A stretch of DNA of 51,666 nucleotides from the NCBI GenBank assembly GCA_052033935.1, contig JBPOJE010000008.1, positions 1-51,666 on the forward strand, written 5' to 3'. Position 1 is the stretch's first letter. Every line of letters begins with the position of its first letter. The notes beneath the pieces are model-generated. The model saw only the letters and a list, made by a program, of their open reading frames with translations, searched no databases and was not told the origin of the DNA. The stretch is from JAGVUD01 sp052033935. Its GTDB lineage: Bacteria > Armatimonadota > UBA5829 > DSUL01. This document shows, one piece after another, positions 1 through 6,862 of the stretch. Both the position numbers and the translations under genes were made by a program.

Positions 1-113
1 ATGCTGCGCATCTCCTTCAGCGCATCGTCCCAGTACGTGTCGAAGTCGTCCGGCCGCGGGTTGCGGCCCGTGTAGGTCTTCAGCGCCTCAATCGGCATCT
101 CGAACAGCGGCAT
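1..113 (-). CDS. Acetylxylan esterase / cephalosporin-C deacetylase, N-terminal fragment
   Basis: This is the first 37 or so codons of a gene that continues past the left edge on the minus strand. The translation begins MPLFEMPIEALKTYTGRNP and continues with a PDDFDTYWDDAL stretch. That is the typical N-terminus of the AXE1 family (alpha/beta hydrolases removing acetyl groups from xylan or acetylated sugars), where GRNPxPxDFDxYW is conserved. The start is supported by a GGAGG at 119-123, five bases from the ATG. The catalytic residues lie outside the window. The gene diverges from a sugar permease pair, which fits a polysaccharide-use locus. Confidence 0.75.
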   Translation of the reverse strand, partial: MPLFEMPIEALKTYTGRNPRPDDFDTYWDDALKEMRS

Positions 114-249
114 ATGGTCCTCCGAACTCAGAGTAATCTGATAGCTATGCTACGTTCTGGCCTGCCGCCGCGTCAAGGGCCTGCATTGCCCCTGCCGCCC
201 GTTCGTCCGGGAACATTTCTCGCCACGGCTTTACGTCAACAAGTGGCAG

Positions 250-277
250 CCGGTGCTATGAGACCGGTGCTATGAGA
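250..277. repeat. 14-bp perfect tandem duplication
   Basis: CCGGTGCTATGAGA occurs twice back to back (250-263 and 264-277) between the divergent esterase and permease genes. It may be a replication-slippage product or a duplicated regulator site. Nothing in the sequence decides between these. Confidence 0.6.
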
Positions 278-367
278 TCAGAATGCGATAAGCGGCGATC
301 GCAGTGCGCACGGAAGGTCAGCCGGGCGGTCGCGTCGAATACTCCCCTGCGCCTTGTCGCAGCAACC

Positions 368-1306
368 ATGAGAAAAAGCAGCCAGAAAGAGACGCTTGCG
401 GCCCTCGGCTTCCTGACACCGAACCTGCTGGGGTTCCTCGCCTTCACGCTCGTGCCCGTCTTCTGGTCGCTCGCGCTGGCCTTCACCTACTGGGATCTCT
501 TCCGCCCGCCGCGATTCGTGGGGCTGTTCAACTTCGTCAGCCTGCTCGGGTGGCACTACGACCCGTACCTGCAGCAGACGGTGATGAACGACCCGTTCTT
601 CTGGAAGTACGTCGGCAACACCGTGTTCATGATGCTCGCCATCCCCGTTGGGATTGCCGCCAGCCTCATCGCAGCCCTGCTCATGAACCAGAAGCTGAAG
701 GGGATCACCGTCTTTCGCACCATCTACTTCCTGCCCACCGTCTGCTCGGGGGTGGCCATCCTCGTGCTCTGGAAGTGGCTGTACAACAACGACATCGGGC
801 TCATCAATAACCTGATCGCGCGCTTCGGAGACCTCATCGGACTGCCGCTCACCGGGCCGAACTGGCTCGGCGACGCCGCCTGGTCCAAGCCCTCGCTCAT
901 GCTCCTGGGGCTCTGGTCTGGTCTGGGCGGATTCAATATGATCCTGTACCTTGCTGCGCCGCAGGGCGTCCCGCGCGAGCTTTACGAGGCGGCGGCGATG
1001 GACGGCGCCAGTTCGTGGAAGAGCTTCTGGGCGGTCACCTGGCCCAGCATCAGTCCCACCACGTTCTTCATCCTCATCATGAGCGTCATCGGTGGCTTCC
1101 TGGGCGGGTTCATGGCCGCGAACGTCATGACCGGCGGCGGCCCGGCGGGCTCCACTACGACCATCGAGTACTACATCTACACCGTCGCTTTCATGCGGTT
1201 CCTGATGGGCTATGCTTCAGCCATCGCGTGGGTGCTCTTCGCCGTGATTCTCGTCATCACGCTCGTTACCTGGAGACTGGGCGGACGGGTGGTGCACTAT
1301 GCGTAG
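368..1306 (+). CDS. Sugar ABC transporter permease, MalF/UgpA type (CUT1)
   Basis: Inner-membrane permease of a CUT1 carbohydrate importer, about 312 residues with six predicted membrane segments. The N-terminus (LGFLTPNLLGFLAF) matches the first membrane segment of MalF-like proteins. The EAAxxDGASxxxxF loop that contacts the ATPase is present as YEAAAMDGASSWKSFWAVTWP, shifted only in flanking residues. The ATG at 368 is chosen because it puts the first membrane segment at the usual distance from the N-terminus; the frame is open upstream to 272, and no strong ribosome site supports either start. It overlaps the next permease by eight bases. No binding protein or ATPase gene is adjacent, so a shared MsmK/UgpC-type ATPase elsewhere is likely. 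Confidence 0.88.
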   Translation: MRKSSQKETLAALGFLTPNLLGFLAFTLVPVFWSLALAFTYWDLFRPPRFVGLFNFVSLLGWHYDPYLQQTVMNDPFFWKYVGNTVFMMLAIPVGIAASLIAALLMNQKLKGITVFRTIYFLPTVCSGVAILVLWKWLYNNDIGLINNLIARFGDLIGLPLTGPNWLGDAAWSKPSLMLLGLWSGLGGFNMILYLAAPQGVPRELYEAAAMDGASSWKSFWAVTWPSISPTTFFILIMSVIGGFLGGFMAANVMTGGGPAGSTTTIEYYIYTVAFMRFLMGYASAIAWVLFAVILVITLVTWRLGGRVVHYA

Positions 1307-2159
1307 GAGCACGGACGACGCGGGAATGGCCCGCCCGCGCAGCGCCCTGAAGGCCGCCGCGACCTACATCCTGCTCTCGCTGGGCGTGGTTTCCATGCTG
1401 CTGCCGCTCTACTGGATGCTGCTCACCAGCCTCGAGCCCGGCGACGTCGCGTTCTCATCCGGCGCCATCCGCTGGTGGCCGTCGGAGTTTCGCTGGAGCA
1501 ACTACCCCGAGGCGGCCAGGGCGGTCAATATCCCACGTCTCTATCTCAACAGCGCAATCGTCGCCATCATCGGGACGTTCGGGCAGGTGCTCACAAGCAG
1601 TCTGGCGGCGTTCGCATTCGCCCGCCTCAGCTTCCCCGGGCGGGACAAGCTCTTCTTCGCCTATCTCGCAACAATGATGGTGCCCGGGTCGGTGACGATG
1701 ATCCCGAACTTCGTGCTCCTGCGCTGGTTCGGGTGGATAGACACGTATCAGGCGCTCATAATACCGGGTATGTTCAGTGCTTACGGGACGTTTCTGCTGC
1801 GCCAGTTCTTCATGGGACTTCCCACCGAGCTTGAGGACGCGGCGAAGATAGACGGCTCGAGCTATCTCGGCATCTGGGCGAGAATCACGCTTCCGCTTTC
1901 GAAGCCCGCGCTCGCAACGCTGACAACATTCACGTTCATGGGATTCTGGGGATCGTATATGTGGCCGCTCATCATCATTCAGAGCGAAGGATTGCGCACG
2001 CTGCCCATCGGCCTGGCAAGTTTCGTCGGCAGATACTCCGCGGAGTACAGCCTCTGGATGGCGGCCAGCGTCATTGCGCTCGTGCCCGTGCTGCTGCTGT
2101 TCATCTTCAACCAACGGTACTTCCAGGAAGGTATCAAGATGTCGGGCATTAAGGGTTGA
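1299..2159 (+). CDS. Sugar ABC transporter permease, MalG/UgpE type (CUT1)
   Basis: Second permease of the pair, 286 residues with six hydrophobic segments. The ATPase-contact loop reads LEDAAKIDGSSYLGIW, followed by LPLSKPALATLTTFTF, as in MalG-like proteins. The C-terminus (NQRYFQEGIKMSGIKG) is the standard ending FxxGxxxGxxKG of this family. It overlaps the upstream permease and probably forms a heterodimer with it. The substrate cannot be read from the sequence; the neighbouring esterase and glycosidase-like gene suggest an oligosaccharide. Confidence 0.9.
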   Translation: MRRSTDDAGMARPRSALKAAATYILLSLGVVSMLLPLYWMLLTSLEPGDVAFSSGAIRWWPSEFRWSNYPEAARAVNIPRLYLNSAIVAIIGTFGQVLTSSLAAFAFARLSFPGRDKLFFAYLATMMVPGSVTMIPNFVLLRWFGWIDTYQALIIPGMFSAYGTFLLRQFFMGLPTELEDAAKIDGSSYLGIWARITLPLSKPALATLTTFTFMGFWGSYMWPLIIIQSEGLRTLPIGLASFVGRYSAEYSLWMAASVIALVPVLLLFIFNQRYFQEGIKMSGIKG

Positions 2160-2177
2160 GGCGAGGAGGGTGACACG

Positions 2178-4721
2178 ATGCGGGTAATGCGTTCGGAAAT
2201 CGCCGAGTCCGAGGGGTTCGCGCCGCAGCTCGTCCGCATCATCTACCACAACTCCTCAGCGGCACCGGGTGAGGGGTACAAGGTGGACCTGCACTGGCAG
2301 AACGTCGGTGAGGAACCCGCCGATCGCAACTACTGGATATTCGTCCATTTCTGCCCCGAGGACGATCTGGACGAGCCCTACGGCGAAGACGTCTTTACCT
2401 GGAACTTCCAGCCGGCGCTCCAGACCAGCCGCTGGCAAACCGGCTTCGTCGTCAAGGAAGAGGGCTGTTACTTCCGTATTCCCGCGCATATCAAGCCCGG
2501 CCGCTACAGGGTGTTGGTCGGCCTCTTCGATCTGGAAGGCGGCGGAGACAGGATCGAGCTGATGAACCGCTCCCGCGATATCGGCTGCCGCCGCTACAGG
2601 GTGGGGCGCGTTCATGTTGTTGCCGAGCCGGGCGCGCCTTCGAAGCTGCTCGCATACCGGCTGGTCTGGCGCGTCCGCGAGCCCGAGGAGCAGCCGGCCC
2701 TTCGCGAGCCGAGATATCTGACACGAGGGCTGCTGGCGGTCGGTTTTGATCCCGACATGCCGGTGGTCCGGGGATGGCGCATCGCGGGACAGGATCTGGC
2801 AATCGGAGGCGATGCTGCGTTGCGGGGTCCAGAGGCCGAGTTCCGGGATATTGAGACCGGCCGATGGCGCAGCTCTCTCGCCGTGGATGCGGACTGGGTG
2901 TTCAACTCCCGCATCACCTCCAGCGCCGCCGCCTATCGCTGCCGCCTCAAGTGGAAACAGCACGACGTCGCGACACTCGATATCCGCTTCCGCATCGGCC
3001 GCAACGGGCTGCAGGCCCGTCTTGCCTCGGTCACCGAGCACAAAGGGTTTCATCTGCTGTCCGTCACGCTGCCCTCGCTCGTCTCCGTCAATGCCGAAAC
3101 GCCCGGGGCCGCCATTGCCGTTCCGTCGTGGGGCGGAAGGCTGGTCAACATTGCCGAGTCCGCGCGGCATCGGGAGGTCCACCGCCTCAACTGGGAGGAG
3201 CCTGTGCGGGGGGCCGTGCTCACAGCGGGGGATTCGATCGCCGTCTTGTCGCACGTCTCCGCCGATGACAGCGTCGTTTCGGAGGTGTACGAGGCCGGTT
3301 CCAGATTCGGCGCACTGGGTGTGCAGTTCACGACGCGCATCCCGGCTGAATGGCCCGAACTCGAGTTTGTGCCCCGCAAGGTCAGCGAGTGTGAAATCAC
3401 CATCACCGCAAACCGTGAACCCGGGCGCGTGGCGTGGATGGCGGGTGCCGCCCTGATAGGCGCCGGTTTCCGCGGCAAGCCGCAGCCGCTGTTCTGCGAC
3501 TCCATTGTTTACAGGCTTGTGCTGACGGACGGCGAAGGCCGCGTCCGGACAACCTTCCAGCAGGCGGCCGCCACCATCCGGCGCGTGAACGCGCTCACGT
3601 TCGGGGCACGGCAGGTCGTCGGTCTCATCGGTTGGGAAAACCCGGCCGGCGGCGCCCGGCCGGCCCCCGATCTTGGCGCGCCGGGCTGCCTCGCGGATCT
3701 CTTCGAAACCGCCGCCCAGATGAACGCGTACCTTGCGGTGGACGTCTCGGGCGACTGTGTCTGTAGCGGCTCGGCCGATTTCGACCCGGAAGAGGTCGCC
3801 CTAGATGGCGGAGGACAGCCGCGTAAGGAGCCCGGATCGTCCGATTGCTTCGGGAGGTCGAAGGCCGGCATCGAGTCCGGCGCGGCGGCGAACCGCGTCG
3901 AGCGCATCCTTCAGACGTTTCCTCAGATGAGGCAGGTTGTGCTTGTCCGCCTGGCTAGCGCATTGAGCAGTCTTCACGACCACAATCCGCGATCTCAGGC
4001 TGGCGCGGACGAGTCCCTTGCGGCCCGGCGAGCCGCCGTTGATCTGTGGCGCGGCAAAGGGCTGGAAGTGTGCACGGGCGGGTTCACTCAGCCCTATGTG
4101 GGCTTGTGCCCGCATTTCCTGGGTGCCGCGCAGTCGCAGGATGGCGGGCCCTTCTCGCACGAAGAAGCGATTCCCTTCGTCCCGGCTATCTTCCATGGCC
4201 ACGTCACGTGGGGAGCGCCGCTGGACCCGGAATACGGCGAGGCCGCCCTGCTGCTTTACGGAAGCACTTTCATCGAAGACTGGTCGGCCGAAACGCCGGA
4301 CGATCTGATCAAGGACCGCTACTACCTCGTTACGCTGCCATGGTCGCGCCTGGCGCGGCTCGCCTTCAGAGACTACGCGCGAGAGGGCAGTCTGCGGAGG
4401 GTCACGTACGCGAATGGCGACTATGTGGAGGCCGATCTGGAAGCCCGCGTGTGGCGTGTCGTCTGCGGCGGCTTCACGATATCCGAAACCGGCCTCTCAA
4501 CGGTGCCGCGCGGGCGCGGAGAGATGCTCGTTTACAGCGTGAGCGCGCGGCGCGTCCGCATTCCCGCTCCGGCCGGATGGAGTGCGGGCGCCCATATCCA
4601 CGCCGAATCGCCGGGTGAAGACGGACACCGCAGACAGGTCTGGTGCAGCCTGAGTGACGGCTTCATCGAACTCGATGTCAACGCCCGCGAGCCGGTGCTC
4701 ATCCAAAAGCGTCTGAGTTAG
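2178..4721 (+). CDS. Large protein of unknown function, glycosidase-like
   Basis: 847 residues, starting at an ATG with a GAGGAGG ribosome site 8-10 bases upstream, 18 bases after the permease. I do not recognise the family firmly. Residues 1 to about 150 look like a beta-sandwich (alternating hydrophobic strands, Trp-rich, PGRYRVLVGLFD). The middle (about 190-460) is beta-rich. Residues about 480-720 look like an alpha/beta barrel with GARQVVGLIGWEN and VTWGAPLDPEYG stretches. The last 100 residues are again beta-rich. This order resembles DUF5696 or GH101-like carbohydrate enzymes, but that is inference. No clear signal peptide is seen, so it is probably cytoplasmic and acts on an imported sugar. 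It ends only nine bases from the convergent pseudopilin gene. Confidence 0.6.
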   Translation: MRVMRSEIAESEGFAPQLVRIIYHNSSAAPGEGYKVDLHWQNVGEEPADRNYWIFVHFCPEDDLDEPYGEDVFTWNFQPALQTSRWQTGFVVKEEGCYFRIPAHIKPGRYRVLVGLFDLEGGGDRIELMNRSRDIGCRRYRVGRVHVVAEPGAPSKLLAYRLVWRVREPEEQPALREPRYLTRGLLAVGFDPDMPVVRGWRIAGQDLAIGGDAALRGPEAEFRDIETGRWRSSLAVDADWVFNSRITSSAAAYRCRLKWKQHDVATLDIRFRIGRNGLQARLASVTEHKGFHLLSVTLPSLVSVNAETPGAAIAVPSWGGRLVNIAESARHREVHRLNWEEPVRGAVLTAGDSIAVLSHVSADDSVVSEVYEAGSRFGALGVQFTTRIPAEWPELEFVPRKVSECEITITANREPGRVAWMAGAALIGAGFRGKPQPLFCDSIVYRLVLTDGEGRVRTTFQQAAATIRRVNALTFGARQVVGLIGWENPAGGARPAPDLGAPGCLADLFETAAQMNAYLAVDVSGDCVCSGSADFDPEEVALDGGGQPRKEPGSSDCFGRSKAGIESGAAANRVERILQTFPQMRQVVLVRLASALSSLHDHNPRSQAGADESLAARRAAVDLWRGKGLEVCTGGFTQPYVGLCPHFLGAAQSQDGGPFSHEEAIPFVPAIFHGHVTWGAPLDPEYGEAALLLYGSTFIEDWSAETPDDLIKDRYYLVTLPWSRLARLAFRDYAREGSLRRVTYANGDYVEADLEARVWRVVCGGFTISETGLSTVPRGRGEMLVYSVSARRVRIPAPAGWSAGAHIHAESPGEDGHRRQVWCSLSDGFIELDVNAREPVLIQKRLS

Positions 4722-4730
4722 CGAGCGCAG

Positions 4731-5489
4731 TTACGGGGCGGCTGTCGTCCACGGGTCGCGGTCGTTCGGTTTCTGCCACCTCACATGCCCGTCCAGAAAC
4801 AGCACGTTCCAACCGCCCCTGTGGGGCAGAATGCCACCCTGCAGCGACTCCTGCGGAGTTACAGCGGTGGACATGATCCGTCGCTCCCAGCACACGGGCA
4901 CCTGGGTCGGCCCCTTGCCCACGGCTGCGTAGGTCTTCCAGTTCGCCGAGTCGCCGAACGGCGGGAAGTTCGCGTCGCCCCCGATCACGGCACCCGTTAG
5001 CTGAAGGCTCTCCGGCGGCGTGCCCACTGGTATCGGCCAGGTTCCGTAGAAGTGATTGTAGTGATAGACGAAGTTCTGGTTTCCGCGGTCTGTCAGGGCG
5101 GATCCGGAGAGGTAGTTGCGCGGGCTGGACGGCGGGATGTTCGGGTTGTACTTGTTCGGGTTCGACGGGCAGTGCCACACCTGCATATCGCTGCCCGTGT
5201 ATTGCCGCAGCACGTAGCCCACGAACCCCGTGCCGTCCCCGTACACGCTGCTGCCACCGGCGGAGTACCAGCGCGACGCCCACGGCAGGCGGCCGTTGTA
5301 GTCGTCCGAATACATAAAGAGCGCTTTGCCGATCTGGTTCATTCCGTTGCGGCAGGTGGTGGCCCGGGCGTTGTCGCGCGCCGCTCCGAAAACCGGAAAC
5401 AGAATGGCGGCCAGGATGGCAATGATGGCTATCACCACCAGAAGCTCGATAAGAGTGAATCCTCCAGTATGCCTGCGCAAGGCCTTCAT
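4731..5489 (-). CDS. Type II secretion-like pseudopilin with H-X9-DG motif
   Basis: 252 residues. The N-terminus is a class III prepilin signal: a short basic leader (MKALRRHTGG), then FTLIELLVVIAIIAILAAI, with cleavage expected before the Phe. Near the C-terminus His, nine residues, Asp-Gly (HRGGWNVLFLDG) matches the prepilin-associated H-X9-DG domain, a DUF1559-like group abundant in Planctomycetes, Verrucomicrobia and Armatimonadota. The protein should be processed by prepilin peptidase and displayed on a pseudopilus or anchored in the membrane. No secretion ATPase or platform gene is nearby. GGAGA upstream of the ATG supports the start. Confidence 0.9.
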   Translation of the reverse strand: MKALRRHTGGFTLIELLVVIAIIAILAAILFPVFGAARDNARATTCRNGMNQIGKALFMYSDDYNGRLPWASRWYSAGGSSVYGDGTGFVGYVLRQYTGSDMQVWHCPSNPNKYNPNIPPSSPRNYLSGSALTDRGNQNFVYHYNHFYGTWPIPVGTPPESLQLTGAVIGGDANFPPFGDSANWKTYAAVGKGPTQVPVCWERRIMSTAVTPQESLQGGILPHRGGWNVLFLDGHVRWQKPNDRDPWTTAAP

Positions 5490-5716
5490 ACGCGTATCTC
5501 CGGGAGGCGCACCGGCTGCTGGCGGCCCAATGGGGAAAGAGCACGCCGCGCACGTGCGAACCCGGTTCGATTATGCCGTACGCACCCCCTCGGGGTCAAT
5601 CTATTTCGCACGCGCGGTCTAGGCTTAACCATACATATGTTACTGCCGGAGAGGGGGCGGGCCCGGACGGTTCTCCAGTATCTGGATATTACCAAAACCC
5701 TGTCAACGAGGACCCC

Positions 5717-6217
5717 GTGACCCGCCACATGACTCTACACCAGCTTGCTCAGTTCCGTCGACGAGCCGTAACGGATGCTCGCAGAACAGGCAATATCAGC
5801 CAGACCGCAAGGGATTACCGCATCACCCACCAGACCCTGCACAGATGGATCAACCGCTATGACGGCACACTCGAATCGCTCAAAGACCGTTCCCTATCAC
5901 TGCTGACCTATCTTGGACAGCAGTGGTTTGACATAGAGAGTCCGTAGGCCCAGGAGCCACCCCAGCCAGCACACTCCTAACGAGATCGCACAGATCAAGC
6001 GATACTTCGGCCACAACCAGAAGCTCCGCCTCGTCTGCTTCTGGGTACACCTCAGAGAGAAGATGAACTAGTCTCAACCCTGTACCGCCTCCTCAGAAGG
6101 CTCCAGCTCATCCCACCGCCCAAGAAACGGAAGCGCTACAAGCCGAAGCCCTACGAGTCCATCCTTCTGCCTGGCGAACGCTTTCAGATGGACGTCAAGC
6201 ACGTCCCGGGCACAACG
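5717..6217 (+). pseudogene. Decayed IS481-like transposase, N-terminal part
   Basis: The first open piece (GTG 5717 or ATG 5729 to 5947) encodes a helix-turn-helix with ISQTARDYRITHQTLHRWINRYDGTLESLKDRS, typical of integrase-core transposases. The frame is then broken by about 54 extra bases. Similarity resumes near 5946 in another frame (RPRSHPSQHTPNEIAQIKRYF). It shifts again near 6060 to STLYRLLRRLQLIPP, then KPKPYESILLPGERFQMDVK, which reaches the first catalytic Asp of the DDE domain. After that the similarity stops abruptly. With at least two frame shifts and most of the catalytic domain missing, it is inactive. The left end may lie near 5701. Confidence 0.75.
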
Positions 6218-6280
6218 CTGGCCGGCAGCCTGTCGTCAAAGAGGGGCTTAGCATGTCCACGAAAACAGGGGAGGTCCAAA

Positions 6281-6656
6281 ATGAAGCAGACGCTGCAGGT
6301 TGCAGACTTCATGGGTTATAGCGAGAACGCGGTGCGCTGGCATATCTGGGCCGCCTTGCTGGTGTATGTGCTGCTTCGGTTCATCGCGTGGCAGAGTCGC
6401 TGGAAGCATTCCTTCACGCGTCTGTTCACGCTGTTGCGTGGGGTTGTATGGAGCAACGCGGCTCTCTCAAACGTTCTTGCTTGTTCGCTGTGGGACAGCA
6501 CCTGGCAGGGCCAGGGCGCGAGCCGCGTCCGCGCAGCTTCTTCTGCCCGGTCTGGGCCTGGGCAGCAAAATGCGGGAAGGGTACTCTCAAGAACAGCCAT
6601 TGCTGAGCGTGGAAACCGGCCAGAACGGGCCGTTTTTCCAAGTTGTAGGACGGTAG
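6281..6656 (+). pseudogene. IS4-family transposase remnant, C-terminal part
   Basis: The translation KMKQTLQVADFMGYSENAVRW, followed by IWAALLVYVLLRFIA and SFTRLFTLLRGVVW, matches the C-terminal tail of IS4-type transposases (KQxLxxxDFxGxSENAVxxQIW). The N-terminal and catalytic parts are absent. The frame shifts near 6480: the expected tail (CGTAPGRARARAASAQLLLPG) continues in the next frame to a stop at 6656. It abuts the IS481-like remnant with about 60 bases of unassigned sequence between. Both lie in one continuous open frame that runs into the restriction enzyme gene, which can mislead automatic start calls. Confidence 0.7.
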
Positions 6657-6657
6657 T

Positions 6658-6722
6658 GAACTTGATTCAGAACCCACCTGTTCCGGCTTCTGGCTTCCGG
6701 ATCAAATCCGGAATGACGTGTT
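6658..6722. repeat. 65-nt dispersed repeat, left copy
   Basis: Matches the segment 9971-10035 at 62 of 65 positions in the same orientation. It contains a hairpin with arms TTCCGGA and TCCGGAA and, at its left end, a second shortened hairpin around CTTGA. With the right copy it brackets the restriction-modification gene. Confidence 0.9.
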
Positions 6723-6760
6723 CTTGCCCAACAACTCAACAACCCCCTCCGCCCGCCGGG

Positions 6761-6787
6761 GATTGCTTCGCTTCGCTCGCAATGACG
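6761..6787. repeat. Short dispersed-type repeat with self-complementary ends
   Basis: GATTGCTTCGCTTCGCTCGC followed by AATGACG. ATTGC and GCAAT can pair around a TTCGCTTCGCTC loop. Segments of this kind (GATTGCTTCGC...GCAATGAC) are widespread intergenic repeats in several bacterial phyla. Only one copy is seen here. Confidence 0.45.
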
Positions 6788-6862
6788 GGCACGCCACCGC
6801 TTGACACGCCGCTCGCCGGGGCCTATCCTCATGGTGCGGCCAGCGGGTGCCGCCCGCCTGAT

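Noticed and set aside
6188..6862. N-terminal 225 codons of a 1194-residue open frame leading into the MmeI-type gene
   Set aside because: They translate transposase remnants and a dispersed repeat; family similarity starts at ATG 6863.
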